DNA of 64,000 bases from Terribacillus saccharophilus. GTDB lineage: Bacteria; Bacillota; Bacilli; Bacillales; Amphibacillaceae. Location: the NCBI RefSeq assembly GCF_002272745.1, contig NZ_NPBD01000002.1, positions 248,001 to 312,000 of the forward strand, read 5' to 3'. Below, piece after piece: positions 27,976 through 36,992 of this stretch. The position numbers were made by a program, and so were the translations under genes. How positions within the stretch are numbered: the stretch's first letter is position 1; every line of letters begins with the position of its first letter. The notes below the pieces were generated by a model that was given only the letters and a program-made list of their open reading frames with translations, searched no databases and was not told where the DNA came from.

Positions 27976-29217
27976 ATGGAACGTGTATTATTGATGGCAG
28001 TCCATCATCAGACTCAAACACTAGAGCGATTTCAATCTTCGCTTGATGAATTAGAAGCATTAACAAAAACAGCAGGAGGCGAAGTGGCAGGAATTGTCAC
28101 GCAGAAACGGGAACGCCTGCATCCTGGTACTTATTTCGGATCAGGGAAGCTGGAGGAACTTGCAGAGCTAGTTGAGCAGGAAGAGCCGCTTCTGGTCATA
28201 TCTAACGACGAGTTATCGCCGGGACAATTGAAAAATATCAGCAACAGGGTCGGCGTTCGGGTCATCGACCGAAGCCAGCTGATCCTTGATATATTTGCAA
28301 CACGCGCACATACCCGTGAAGGTAAATTGCAGGTGGAATTGGCACAGATGCAATATTTGCTGCCTAGACTGTATGGACAAGGTACAGAAATGAGCCGTCT
28401 TGGAGCCGGCATCGGGACAAGAGGGCCTGGTGAGACCAAGCTTGAAACGGATAGAAGGCATATCCGCCGACGGATCGACGAAATCAAGCAGCAGCTGAAA
28501 GCAGTCGTCTCACACCGTTCTCGTTATCGGGAGCGACGTAAAGCGAATCAGGCTTTTCAAGTTGCTTTGGTCGGCTATACGAATGCTGGTAAATCGACAA
28601 TCTTCAACCGGGTGACTGGAAACGACAGCCTAGAACAAGACCAGCTGTTCGCTACACTGGATCCAATGACGCGCCGTATGCGCCTTCCATCCGGTTTTCA
28701 AGCACTGCTTACGGATACGGTTGGATTTATCCAGGATCTTCCGACAGCGCTTATCGCAGCTTTCCGTTCAACACTGGAGGAAGTGACAGAAGCTGATTTC
28801 ATCATTCATATGGTAAATAGTGCGCATCCAGATCATGAACAACAACAGGCTACTGTACTGAAACTGCTTAATGAACTTGGGGCTGATCAATTACCGATTT
28901 TGACAGTATACAATAAAGCAGACTTGCTTACGGAGGATTTCATTGCCAGTGCGCATCCATATGTCCAGATCTCTGCATTCAAAGAAGAAGACCGCAGACT
29001 TGTAATGGATAAAGTGCAGGAAATGATCCAGGAAGCAAGTGAATTTTATGATACAATCGTACCTGCCTCTGGCGGCCGTCTATTAGATAAGCTTGCACAG
29101 GAGACGATTTTAACAAAAAGGGAATACAACGAGGAAATGGATGCCTACGAAGTGAGCGGATATGTATTGCCGGATCATCCACTTTTCCATCAGTTGAAAG
29201 GAAAGAATGAAGCATGA
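27976..29217 (+). CDS. hflX: GTPase HflX
   Basis: 413 residues. N-terminal HflX domain with the glycine-rich GPGETKLETDRR, then the G domain: G1 GYTNAGKST (about 204-212), G3 DTVGFIQDLP, G4 NKAD. Ribosome-associated GTPase that splits stalled 70S ribosomes. ATG 27976 follows AAAGGGTGA; an upstream in-frame ATG precedes this site. Overlaps ynbB by 4 bases. Confidence 0.95.
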   Translation: MERVLLMAVHHQTQTLERFQSSLDELEALTKTAGGEVAGIVTQKRERLHPGTYFGSGKLEELAELVEQEEPLLVISNDELSPGQLKNISNRVGVRVIDRSQLILDIFATRAHTREGKLQVELAQMQYLLPRLYGQGTEMSRLGAGIGTRGPGETKLETDRRHIRRRIDEIKQQLKAVVSHRSRYRERRKANQAFQVALVGYTNAGKSTIFNRVTGNDSLEQDQLFATLDPMTRRMRLPSGFQALLTDTVGFIQDLPTALIAAFRSTLEEVTEADFIIHMVNSAHPDHEQQQATVLKLLNELGADQLPILTVYNKADLLTEDFIASAHPYVQISAFKEEDRRLVMDKVQEMIQEASEFYDTIVPASGGRLLDKLAQETILTKREYNEEMDAYEVSGYVLPDHPLFHQLKGKNEA

Positions 29218-30467
29218 TAATCCAAACAGCAAGAAGAACAGAAGAAGAAACAAGCGGTCAGCGCGCTAGAGTAGATCGTATTGTGGAAGAAAATCAGAAA
29301 CGGGTGATGGATGCTTTCCGCCATCAGCGTGTTAGTGACAGTCATTTCAACCCTACAACAGGATATGGCTATGATGACTTTGGACGGGAGACACTCGAAC
29401 AAGTATACGCAGAAGTGTTCGGCGGCGAGGATGCCTTAGTCCGCCCGCAGATCGTTTCTGGTACACACGCGATAACTACTGCATTGTTCGGTGTTTTACG
29501 TCCAGGAGATCAGCTTCTTTATATAACTGGCAAGCCATACGACACGCTGGAAGGTGTCATTGGAAACCGAGAAGAAGATACAGGTTCATTAAAGGATTTC
29601 AGTGTCACATACGATGCTGTTGATTTGACAGAAGATGGTGCAGTTGACTATCCGGCTGTAGCAGCAAAGCTTTCCGAGAAGACGAAGGTGGTGGCAATCC
29701 AGCGTTCAAAAGGATATGCCGACCGACCTTCTTTTTCTGTTGTAGAGATTGGTGAAATGATTTCTTTCGTAAAAGAGAAGTATCCAGAAGCAATCATATT
29801 TGTTGATAACTGCTACGGGGAATTTGCTGAAACAGAGGAACCACTTCATGTTGGTGCGGATTTAATAGCCGGATCACTTATCAAGAACCCTGGTGGCGGT
29901 ATTGTCCGTGCGGGGGGTTATATTGCTGGCCGAGCCGATTTAATCGAGTTGTGTGCCAACCGGTTGACTGCACCAGGTCTTGGAAAAGAGACAGGAGCAT
30001 CACTTGGTATGCTGCAGGAGCTGTTCCAAGGATTCTTCCTTGCTCCACATGTGGTTGGAGAGGCGCTGAAAGGTGCCATCTTTACATCACGATTTTTAGA
30101 GCTGCTAGGATTTTCAACTTCACCGAAATTCGACAGCAAGCGTGTCGATTTGATTCAATCTGTGAACTTCCACTCAGCAGATCAGATGATTGCCTTCTGT
30201 CAGGCGATCCAGCATGCGTCTCCAGTTAACGCTCACGTGACACCGCATGCAGCGCCGATGCCTGGCTATGAAAGTGATGTTATCATGGCAGCCGGAACCT
30301 TTATTCAAGGTGCCAGTCTGGAATTGACAGCGGACGGACCGATACGCCCGCCATATACGGCTTTTGTCCAGGGTGGTTTGACTTATGCTCACGTGAAACT
30401 CGCTATTATGGATGCAGCTCAGAATCTATTAGAAAAAGGCTTGATATCAACTAATCAAGCATACTAA
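29214..30467 (+). CDS. ynbB: PLP-dependent methionine gamma-lyase-like protein YnbB
   Basis: 417 residues. Cys/Met-metabolism PLP enzyme family, annotated as aluminium resistance or methionine gamma-lyase family. The putative PLP lysine is in GSLIKNPGGGIVRAGGYIAG. The ATG overlaps the hflX stop (ATGA), so they are coupled. Located directly upstream of glnR as in B. subtilis; the physiological substrate is unproven. Confidence 0.9.
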   Translation: MIIQTARRTEEETSGQRARVDRIVEENQKRVMDAFRHQRVSDSHFNPTTGYGYDDFGRETLEQVYAEVFGGEDALVRPQIVSGTHAITTALFGVLRPGDQLLYITGKPYDTLEGVIGNREEDTGSLKDFSVTYDAVDLTEDGAVDYPAVAAKLSEKTKVVAIQRSKGYADRPSFSVVEIGEMISFVKEKYPEAIIFVDNCYGEFAETEEPLHVGADLIAGSLIKNPGGGIVRAGGYIAGRADLIELCANRLTAPGLGKETGASLGMLQELFQGFFLAPHVVGEALKGAIFTSRFLELLGFSTSPKFDSKRVDLIQSVNFHSADQMIAFCQAIQHASPVNAHVTPHAAPMPGYESDVIMAAGTFIQGASLELTADGPIRPPYTAFVQGGLTYAHVKLAIMDAAQNLLEKGLISTNQAY

Positions 30468-30476
30468 AAATTTTCA

Positions 30477-30493
30477 TGTCAACTAAGCTAACA
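30477..30493 (+). promoter_or_regulatory. GlnR/TnrA box upstream of glnRA
   Basis: TGTCAACTAAGCTAACA matches the consensus TGTNA-N7-TNACA perfectly. It lies just upstream of the -35 box, as in glnRA of B. subtilis, where GlnR represses the operon under nitrogen excess. Confidence 0.88.
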
Positions 30494-30497
30494 CGTG

Positions 30498-30527
30498 TTG
30501 ACATTTAAAATTACCTACGTTTATAAT
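30498..30527 (+). promoter_or_regulatory. Sigma-A promoter of glnRA
   Basis: Perfect -35 TTGACA at 30498-30503 and perfect -10 TATAAT at 30522-30527, 18-base spacer, directly downstream of the GlnR box. Confidence 0.88.
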
Positions 30528-30564
30528 AGACGTAGAGTACATAAGGAAAGGGGATGGACGATAA

Positions 30565-30957
30565 ATGAGTGACATAAATCGCCGATCTATGCCCTTGTTC
30601 TCTATTGGTATTGTAAAATCACTTACTGCATTAACAGCGAGACAAATCCGTTATTATGAAGACAACGGACTGATTTTCCCAGCAAGAACAGAAGGCAATC
30701 AGCGTCTTTTCTCATTCAATGATGTGGATAGACTGCTGGAAATCAAGGAATTGATCGATAAAGGAATCAACCTTGCAGGAATCAAGCAAATGCTGCCGTT
30801 CAGAGAGAAACCGACAGCAGAAATGCTTGAAACACCGATCGAACCGGAAATCTCTGATAAAGCACTAAGACAGATGCTGCGTCAGGAACTAATGGATACC
30901 GGCCGATTGGGCAAAGCTTCGTTACGTCAGGGAGAGTTATCACGATTCTTCCATTAA
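30565..30957 (+). CDS. glnR: Glutamine synthetase repressor GlnR
   Basis: 130 residues, MerR family. N-terminal winged helix ([21 protein letters not shown]) and a short helical dimerisation region, then a C-terminal tail ending [11 protein letters not shown] that in B. subtilis mediates regulation by feedback-inhibited glutamine synthetase. Autoregulated through the upstream box. Sixteen bases before glnA. Confidence 0.95.
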   Translation: MSDINRRSMPLFSIGIVKSLTALTARQIRYYEDNGLIFPARTEGNQRLFSFNDVDRLLEIKELIDKGINLAGIKQMLPFREKPTAEMLETPIEPEISDKALRQMLRQELMDTGRLGKASLRQGELSRFFH

Positions 30958-30973
30958 TAGAGGAGGAGAAAGA

Positions 30974-32308
30974 ATGGCGAAATTTACTAGAGAAGATGTA
31001 ATCAAGATTATCAAGGAGGAGAATGTAAAGTTCATTCGTTTACAGTTCACCGACTTGCTTGGCACAATCAAAAACGTAGAAATCCCACTTAGCCAGCTAG
31101 ACAAAGCATTGGATAACGAAATGATGTTCGACGGATCTTCTATCGAAGGTTTCGTACGCATCGAAGAGTCCGACATGAAGCTTTACCCGGACTTGGATAC
31201 ATTCGTTGTATTCCCTTGGACAAGTGAAAAAGGCAAAGTGGCGCGTTTCATCTGTGATATCTACACTCCAGAAGGAGAGCCATTCGAAGGCTGCCCACGT
31301 TACAACCTGAAGCGTAACATTAAGAAAATGGAAGAGCTTGGATTCAGTGCATTCAACATCGGTACAGAGCCGGAATTCTTCTTGTTCAAACTTGATGAAA
31401 AAGGCGAGCCTACTTTGGAATTGAACGATAAAGGCGGATATTTCGACCTTGCTCCAACTGACTTGGGTGAAACTACTCGTCGCGATATCGTTTTGGAACT
31501 GGAAGAGATGGGCTTTGAAATTGAAGCTTCTCACCACGAAGTGGCTCCAGGTCAGCACGAGATCGATTTCAAATATGCTGATGCATTGAAACATGCTGAT
31601 GATATCCAAACATTCAAACTAGTAGTAAAAACAATCGCTAGAAAACACGGTCTGCATGCAACATTCATGCCGAAACCACTATTCGGTGTGAACGGTTCTG
31701 GTATGCACTGTAACATGTCTCTATTCAAAGACGGCAAAAACGCATTCTACGATGAAAGCGGCGAGTTGAAGCTTTCTGAAACAGCTTACCAGTTCATCGC
31801 AGGTACGTTGAAGCATGCAATTAACTTCACTGCGGTTACAAACCCAACAGTTAACTCTTACAAACGTCTTGTACCAGGTTATGAAGCACCATGCTACGTT
31901 GCATGGTCCGGTAAAAACCGCAGCCCGCTTATCCGTGTACCATCCGCTCGCGGAGCAAGCACACGTGTTGAAGTGCGCAGCGTTGATCCAGCAGCGAACC
32001 CATACTTGGCAATGAGCGTATTGCTTGCTGCAGGGCTTGACGGAATCAAGAACAACCTAGAAGCACCAGCATCCATTGACCGTAACATCTACGTGATGGA
32101 CAAAGCAGAAAGAGAAAAGAATGGCGTAGCAGATCTTCCAGCTACACTATACGATGCTCTTGAACAGCTTAAATCTGACGATATCATCGTCGAAGCACTA
32201 GGTGATCACTTATTCGAACACTTCATCGAAGCGAAAGAAATCGAATGGGATATGTTTAGAACTCAGGTCCACCCATGGGAGCGCGAGCAGTACATGGAAG
32301 ACTTTTAA
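30974..32308 (+). CDS. glnA: Type I glutamine synthetase
   Basis: 444 residues, the Gram-positive GSI-alpha length without the adenylylation insert. Active-site signatures: FDGSSIEGF, the EPEFFLF metal site, [14 protein letters not shown]/metal loop, and RIPL-type arginine region ([14 protein letters not shown]). Condenses glutamate, ammonia and ATP, and in Bacillus also acts as the nitrogen sensor for GlnR and TnrA. A diverged copy of its last 17 codons is found at 37.2 kb, marking this 3' end as an integration site. Confidence 0.97.
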   Translation: MAKFTREDVIKIIKEENVKFIRLQFTDLLGTIKNVEIPLSQLDKALDNEMMFDGSSIEGFVRIEESDMKLYPDLDTFVVFPWTSEKGKVARFICDIYTPEGEPFEGCPRYNLKRNIKKMEELGFSAFNIGTEPEFFLFKLDEKGEPTLELNDKGGYFDLAPTDLGETTRRDIVLELEEMGFEIEASHHEVAPGQHEIDFKYADALKHADDIQTFKLVVKTIARKHGLHATFMPKPLFGVNGSGMHCNMSLFKDGKNAFYDESGELKLSETAYQFIAGTLKHAINFTAVTNPTVNSYKRLVPGYEAPCYVAWSGKNRSPLIRVPSARGASTRVEVRSVDPAANPYLAMSVLLAAGLDGIKNNLEAPASIDRNIYVMDKAEREKNGVADLPATLYDALEQLKSDDIIVEALGDHLFEHFIEAKEIEWDMFRTQVHPWEREQYMEDF

Positions 32309-32314
32309 TTGAGG

Positions 32315-32348
32315 AAACCCTTGATACCACTGGTGTCAAGGGTTTTTC
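32315..32348 (+). terminator. Rho-independent terminator after glnA
   Basis: AAACCCTTGATACCA at 32315-32329 pairs with TGGTGTCAAGGGTTT at 32331-32345 (one wobble), then a T-run. The left arm has a degenerate counterpart at about 37292-37307. Confidence 0.88.
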
Positions 32349-32439
32349 TTTGTGTGGGTGAATTGCAATTTTATTCGATAGCTGTTTCCCACCCACCAAA
32401 CACCCGCACTTTTATTTACATAATTTCTTCTTAAATTCT

Positions 32440-32667
32440 TCATATGTATAAGGTTTGAGATTCTATAGTCTTAGAGATATGAGAGTATATAATCTCCATG
32501 TTCTTAAGACTCAAGTATTCTTGAATATACTTCATACTAGCGCCAGCTTCAAGCAACATTACAGTATGTGTCTGTTTTAAACCGTGAATAGGAATCGGGT
32601 CTATTTCTGCTCTTTTAAGTATTCGACTAATGCATTGAATAAGGTACTTTACGTTAACTGTGTACCG
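32440..32667 (-). pseudogene. Tyrosine recombinase (phage integrase) C-terminal fragment
   Basis: Reading the minus strand from 32667 gives about 75 codons ending at TGA (32440-32442). They contain IPIHGLKQTH (family HGLRHTH box, here with Arg replaced by Lys), MLLEAGASMKYIQEYLS and IIYSHISKT with the catalytic-Tyr region. An in-frame TGA (32668-32670) cuts it off from the N-terminal part, which is not recognisable. It points toward glnA, the usual place for the integrase gene next to the attachment site of a prophage. Confidence 0.8.
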
Positions 32668-32844
32668 TCAGGACAACTACAAACATTTCTTTAGTAGCAA
32701 ACCATGCTTCTGGTTTACTACTAAAACCTCTTCGTGGTTTTCCTTTTTTGTAATAAGATCCAGGTAATAGTAATGGAGTATTATTAGATGGAAGCAACAA
32801 TTTGCAGAGTTGGACAAACGAAAGTGGTTTTGCATTAGTTTCAT

Positions 32845-32868
32845 AAAAAAGGAGCCAAGCATGGCTCC
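32845..32868 (-). terminator. Rho-independent terminator of the small peptide gene (minus strand)
   Basis: On the minus strand GGAGCCA-TGC-TTGGCTCC is followed by TTTTTT. It lies about 20 bases after the stop of the gene at 32889-33029. Confidence 0.85.
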
Positions 32869-32888
32869 TATCGGTTACAACGATAATT

Positions 32889-33029
32889 TTAATGAATCCA
32901 ACACGGAAGTGGATGTTCTGAACCACCGCAATCAGAGACTAATGGTGTTATTTCTTTTCCAAATACAGGAGAGGAGAATACGAACACTAATCCAAGAGCT
33001 AATGTGATATTCAATAATTTCATCTTCAT
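32889..33029 (-). CDS. Small secreted peptide precursor with two cysteines (46 aa)
   Basis: Minus-strand ATG (33027-33029) preceded by AAAGGCGGTGA, 46 codons, TAA, then a strong terminator. The product begins MKMKLLNITLALGLVFVF, a clear signal peptide, with likely cleavage after SSPVFG; the mature ~22 residues contain two Cys eight residues apart (SDCGGSEHPLPCW). Layout recalls Phr-type signalling peptides or a small disulfide peptide, but no receptor gene is adjacent and I do not recognise a family. It is intact in an otherwise decayed prophage region. Confidence 0.65.
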   Translation of the reverse strand: MKMKLLNITLALGLVFVFSSPVFGKEITPLVSDCGGSEHPLPCWIH

Positions 33030-33071
33030 AGGTTCACCGCCTTTAATATGTTTTACTTACATCATAACAAA

Positions 33072-33282
33072 TACTGGTAATAGGGAGGTTGATAATAGAA
33101 CGACAAATAACTCTTTTGTCCGACAATACCCACCTTTAAAGCAATTAAGGGACAATTTAAAGAGCTGGTTGACGATGAAAGAAGTATGGATGACTATACC
33201 TGTCGTTGTTGTAGCATCTTGAAATAAAAAAAGAAAATCAGCTCGGAGAGTTAGAGCAATTGAATCAAGGGGAGGAAATAAA
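33072..33282 (+). other. Degenerate phage-like sequence, no intact gene
   Basis: Short stretches read as protein in different frames (for example KELVDDERSMDDYTCRCC and KENQLGELEQLNQGEE) but none forms an open gene. Probably remains of an early phage gene upstream of the dUTPase pseudogene. Confidence 0.3.
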
Positions 33283-33722
33283 ATTATACTGAAAGACTTG
33301 TTCGAACCTCAAGGCGGGCTTATGGAGAACATCGATTACAAAGACGAGGACAAGTCGGCAAAGGTGTTCTTGGCTATAGTCGAGCTAGGTGAATTTGCAA
33401 ATGAATGGCATGGATTTAAGTATTGGAGTAAAGAAGAAACTAGAGTGCATTTAAATACATGCTAGCATTGTTGCTGGTAAGAGTTATGATAACCAACTCC
33501 TTGAGGAATACGTAGACACGTTGCATTTCATATTGGGATGGGGTATTACGTTGGACTACACGTTAGAGCATTCGCCGCCGTTAATATACAAAGCTAACAC
33601 AGACATACAGACCGTATAAATGAGCTAATCGAACGACAGGATTTAATGAAGAACAAATCCGTACTGCCTACATTGGAAAGAACAGCGTAAACCACGACCG
33701 GCAGCAGTATAAGGGCAATTAA
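33283..33722 (+). pseudogene. Phage dUTPase (dUTPase_2/MazG-like) with frameshifts
   Basis: Three frames together rebuild an all-alpha phage dUTPase. Frame 1 (from 33289) gives LKDLFEPQGG...IVELGEFANEWHGFKYWS and stops at 33463-33465. A +1 frame from 33473 gives SYDNQLLEEYVDTLHFILG, stopping at 33617-33619. A third frame gives NEEQIRTAYIGKNSVNHDRQ, ending at 33720-33722. The expected start codon is ATT or ATA after a good AAGGGGAGG, so the start may also be mutated. Two frameshifts make it non-functional. Confidence 0.8.
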
Positions 33723-34120
33723 TAAAACGGATGAACCTCGAATTTTGACGTTTTTCTCTACCCAGTAATGGTGACTGGCCATTGCAGTTATACTCAAGCT
33801 TTGTATGAAAGGTGGTTGCATACCTCTTTCCTAAAGTTTCTTGCGCTGCTCTTTCGATTACTGCCATTCATTCTCTGTGTTTTCTGCTTAAGTACGAACC
33901 CAGCAAAATAATGCTGCTTATTGAATGGATAAAAGTTTTCATTTGGGCTGGCACGCAAATAAGAAGAGATTCATGGAACATCAAAAGAAATACCTACGTA
34001 TCTGATTCAGAGAATTGGCTTAGTGTGAATATGGATCAGCTGGGATTTTCATTAAAAATTAACTTGTTTTATACAAATATATGGTAAATTTAGTAGAGAT
34101 ATATCTAATGGGGAGAGGTA
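33723..34120. other. Intergenic/decayed region without a supportable gene
   Basis: Some short open frames exist on both strands, but none has a ribosome site, family motif or consistent coding pattern. Probably prophage debris plus the promoter region of the downstream deacetylase gene. Confidence 0.4.
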
Positions 34121-35803
34121 ATGTCGTTGCGAAAGGTTCTTATCATGTCGCTGTCTCTTATTATAGTATTTGTCCTAAATTTTCCTAATGCTTCTTTTGC
34201 TGAGGAGGATGCAGATTCTGTTTTGATTGTATATAGCAATACGAAAGAAGATGAATTAAAAGATGTACGTATCTTGGAAACGTTAGTTGGTCAATTCAAA
34301 GATGATTATAGGGTAATCGAGGATGAAGATATAGCTCAAGTAGATCTAAGTGAATACGAATATGTTATTTATTTAGGAGCGGGGGAGAAAGTCTTGTCGG
34401 AGAATTTGCTGGAAGCTTTCAAAGATTACAAAGGTCCATTTTACGCTATTAATCATAATGCCGAGCAATTCAAAGAAAAGATGCCTTGGTTAAACATAAA
34501 TGGGGAAGCCTTGGTTAATAAGGTAGAAGTCCCAGACAATAATGAACAGAACTTGGCAGAGGATCGCATTGTTTATGATGTGACAGGTAATGGTGCCTCT
34601 GTTTCCCTGGTCGGTAACAAAGTCAATGACAGTGGATTAGTTCCTTTATTGCTTAATGTTGATAACGTCTACTACTTTGCAGGACAAAATCTTTACAATC
34701 CCTTTGGTGAAATTATTACGCAATCATTTATCAATTTCTTCGGTGAAGAGAGGAAAGGAATAACAAAGTACTTGAGACTTGAAGATGTTCATCCTATGGT
34801 GGACCCTGGTCTATTAATGGACCAAGCTAAGTACTTAAAGGAGATGAACATTCCTTATATGGTAGCGGTAATACCTGAGTATACAAATAAAGGTAAAAAA
34901 GTCCATCTTGCTGATTCGCCCAAACTTGTGAAGACTTTAAAGTATATGCAGGACAACGGAGCTAGTATAGTGATGCATGGTTATAAGCACCAATATCGCA
35001 GCTCAGAAACAGGTGAGGGATTTGAATTCTGGGATGCTGAAAATGATCGTCCTATTTATCAGCCATCGGATGAAAAAGCCAAGCAGAGATCTGATTTTAC
35101 GACTGATGCAGAATATGAAGCATTTGTAGCAGAAGGAGAAGAATACGAAAGAGCGTATATAGAAAATGCAATTGAAAGCGGAATAGAAGAGTTAGTAGCT
35201 CATGATCTCTATCCAGTTGCTTTCGAAGCTCCTCACTACGCTATTTCACAACAAGGTTATAAAATAGTATCAGAGCATTTTTCTTCTTATGTTGGGCAAC
35301 TGCAGCTGACAGACCTAACATGGCAGGAAGAATACGTGCCATTATATGAATCACGTCCTGAATTTTTGCATGGTATGACTTTGTATCCGGAAACCTTGGG
35401 ATACATTGAACAAGGCGATGGTAAAGCAATTCAGAAAATGCAAGATAAGATAGAGATTAGGTCAAAATACAACCAATCTTATTTATCTGCCTTTTATCAT
35501 CCTTACCTTGGAATAGGCGGGCTTAAGGAAGTCGTTACGAATTTAAATGAAGTTGATGGAACTTGGCTTGATCTTAAACAACGGGACAATCTGGTCCAGG
35601 TAAACGATATCCGCATATCAACTGGAGGCGGAGAGTACCACGTGGAGAAGCCTTTCTTGGCTAGTGATTATGAAAGGAACTTGTTTATCAAGAAGACTGT
35701 AATATGGGTTATGCCAGTGTTATTGCTCGTTTTAACTGTAGCGATTTTCTTAATACGTAAAAGAAGGAAAAAAAGCCTAGTTCAAGTAGGAAGCGCCTCC
35801 TAA
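34121..35803 (+). CDS. YdaL-like polysaccharide deacetylase-family protein (DUF2334)
   Basis: 560 residues. N-terminal signal peptide (cleavage near NASFA), an N-terminal extracellular domain, a DUF2334 deacetylase-like NodB-type barrel (LRLEDVHP with metal Asp region; VMHGYKHQ as the His motif; FEAPHYAISQQGY), and a C-terminal transmembrane anchor followed by KRRKK. Resembles YdaL of the B. subtilis yda exopolysaccharide operon, but no other yda gene is present. GGGGAGAGG precedes ATG 34121. It is intact and lies inside the prophage remnant, so it may be cargo. Confidence 0.8.
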   Translation: MSLRKVLIMSLSLIIVFVLNFPNASFAEEDADSVLIVYSNTKEDELKDVRILETLVGQFKDDYRVIEDEDIAQVDLSEYEYVIYLGAGEKVLSENLLEAFKDYKGPFYAINHNAEQFKEKMPWLNINGEALVNKVEVPDNNEQNLAEDRIVYDVTGNGASVSLVGNKVNDSGLVPLLLNVDNVYYFAGQNLYNPFGEIITQSFINFFGEERKGITKYLRLEDVHPMVDPGLLMDQAKYLKEMNIPYMVAVIPEYTNKGKKVHLADSPKLVKTLKYMQDNGASIVMHGYKHQYRSSETGEGFEFWDAENDRPIYQPSDEKAKQRSDFTTDAEYEAFVAEGEEYERAYIENAIESGIEELVAHDLYPVAFEAPHYAISQQGYKIVSEHFSSYVGQLQLTDLTWQEEYVPLYESRPEFLHGMTLYPETLGYIEQGDGKAIQKMQDKIEIRSKYNQSYLSAFYHPYLGIGGLKEVVTNLNEVDGTWLDLKQRDNLVQVNDIRISTGGGEYHVEKPFLASDYERNLFIKKTVIWVMPVLLLVLTVAIFLIRKRRKKSLVQVGSAS

Positions 35804-35837
35804 TCTATCGTATAAAGACTCAAAAGGAAAGATATTA

Positions 35838-36025
35838 GTGAAAGTACATGATTTGATATCAACTCTTAAGAAAATAGGGGTTTGAAAAATCAAGAAGTTT
35901 TCGCCAATCATCATGTTATTTTATGTGATCAAGGATGGCAAACTATTTCAAAGATCAAGGAAGTTTTAAATGAATCTGGTGCTGAGTATTGGATACAGCT
36001 TACACAAACATTGAAAAAGATGTGA
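35838..36025 (+). pseudogene. Short frameshifted ORF after the deacetylase gene
   Basis: GTG 35838 after AAAGGAAAG reads VKVHDLISTLKKIGV and stops; restoring one base in the following T-run joins it to NQEVFANHHVILCDQGWQTI and a stop at 36023-36025, about 62 residues in all. The combined frame looks like real protein, but the family is not recognised. Confidence 0.35.
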
Positions 36026-36045
36026 TAAAAGAATTAAAATAAAAC

Positions 36046-36067
36046 GCCAGGAGGTCAGCCTCCTGGC
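36046..36067 (+). promoter_or_regulatory. Strong hairpin upstream of the phage lysis genes
   Basis: Perfect 9-bp stem GCCAGGAGG / CCTCCTGGC with loop TCAG, immediately followed by a second hairpin with a T-run. It has no T-run of its own. Confidence 0.5.
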
Positions 36068-36069
36068 TG

Positions 36070-36102
36070 CCACCAGCCTGAAAGAGATAGCTGGTGGTTT
36101 TT
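36070..36102 (+). terminator. Rho-independent terminator before the lysis genes
   Basis: Stem CCACCAGC / GCTGGTGG, 12-base loop, then TTTTTG. Confidence 0.8.
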
Positions 36103-36130
36103 GTTTGTACTAAAGGAGATGAGCTCATCC

Positions 36131-36412
36131 ATGAATGAGCTTGTGCAAGATTATGAACGCAGGATTGTTTCTTTCGAAAAGAAGTTCGAGGAAATGAAAA
36201 ATGGAATGCTTAAGATTGAGAATTCTGTGCTAGCTGAAGGCCGAGAACAACGAGCCATGTTACAGCTGGTTAAGTATTCATTTGATGATCGGCAGCATAA
36301 ACGTGATAACATAACTAAACTGAAGCAAATTAGGTGGACAACCGTTTCCAGTATCCTCGGAACTGGCAGGGTTGTCTTTTTAAATATCCAATGGATATTG
36401 GGACATTTCTAA
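36131..36412 (+). CDS. Phage hemolysin XhlA/BhlA-like protein
   Basis: 93 residues from ATG 36131. Charged coiled-coil N-terminal part (residues ~1-60, YERRIVSFEKKFEEMKNGM) followed by one hydrophobic C-terminal segment, the usual layout of XhlA-type lysis proteins encoded beside holins. AAAGGAGA lies 12 bases upstream; an in-frame ATG 36119 is too close to it. The hydrophobic segment contains an arginine (GTGRVVFLNIQW), which may be a mutation in a decaying gene. Confidence 0.6.
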   Translation: MNELVQDYERRIVSFEKKFEEMKNGMLKIENSVLAEGREQRAMLQLVKYSFDDRQHKRDNITKLKQIRWTTVSSILGTGRVVFLNIQWILGHF

Positions 36413-36478
36413 AAATGAAGGAATTCGGGGTATTGCAGAAAGAATTAATAATAACAAATACAGGAGAGGTGATGAAAA

Positions 36479-36751
36479 ATGGAAGAAGTAATGACCTTTG
36501 CTTCAATCATCAGCCCAATTGTAATTGCTTTAGTGCAGCTTATAAAAAAAACTGTCACTGTAAACAACAGATACCTGCCTTTGATTAGCTTTTTAATCGG
36601 TTTTCTTATCGGCTTCCTTGCTTGGCCGTTCACTGAAGTAGATGTAGTCTTGCGCTTATGGGCAGGAGGATTTGCTGGTCTTGCAGCATCAGGGTTGTAT
36701 TCATTAGGTAAAAAAACAATTTCAAATAACAATAGCGAAAAAGCCGCCTAA
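36479..36751 (+). CDS. Phage holin
   Basis: 90 residues with two to three transmembrane helices (FASIISPIVIALVQLIKKT; PLISFLIGFLIGFLAWPF; LWAGGFAGLAASGLYSLG) and a charged tail, a typical small holin of Firmicutes phages. AGGAGAGGTGA precedes ATG 36479. The expected downstream endolysin (amidase) gene is missing: only an eight-codon ORF follows the terminator. Confidence 0.8.
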   Translation: MEEVMTFASIISPIVIALVQLIKKTVTVNNRYLPLISFLIGFLIGFLAWPFTEVDVVLRLWAGGFAGLAASGLYSLGKKTISNNNSEKAA

Positions 36752-36764
36752 TGGCGGCTTTTTT
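36738..36764 (+). terminator. Rho-independent terminator overlapping the holin stop
   Basis: Stem AAAAGCCGCC / GGCGGCTTTT, with the TAA stop in the TAAT loop, followed by T-run. Confidence 0.92.
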
Positions 36765-36850
36765 ACTATAAATCGTATTGAGGAGTTAAAAGATATGATT
36801 GAATTTATTGGAAAATAGCCCTCCTAATACGGGAGGGAAAAGAGGCTGTT

Positions 36851-36992
36851 TTATAGCTTTCTAGCGAGCTTACCTGTAGCTTTTCCGTAGATTCCTCAAC
36901 CAATACATTTTGATGTTTCTTTTGAATCTTTATTTATTGCATTAACCTCATTTTATATTTTTAACATCTTATAAAGTAAACTTGAAACTCAA
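36851..36992 (-). pseudogene. Degenerate small minus-strand ORF
   Basis: From TTG (36990-36992, after GGAGGAG) the minus strand reads MSFKFTL and stops. After a stop and a frame change it continues EVNAINKDSKETSKCIG, an in-frame TGA, then GIYGKATGKLARKL and TAA. The last part is protein-like; family not recognised. Confidence 0.25.

Noticed and set aside
33594..33821. Minus-strand ORF with a hydrophobic stretch (KIRGSSVLLIALILLPVVVY)
   Set aside because: It is antisense to the C-terminal part of the dUTPase pseudogene, which matches a known family; no ribosome site, so treated as chance.
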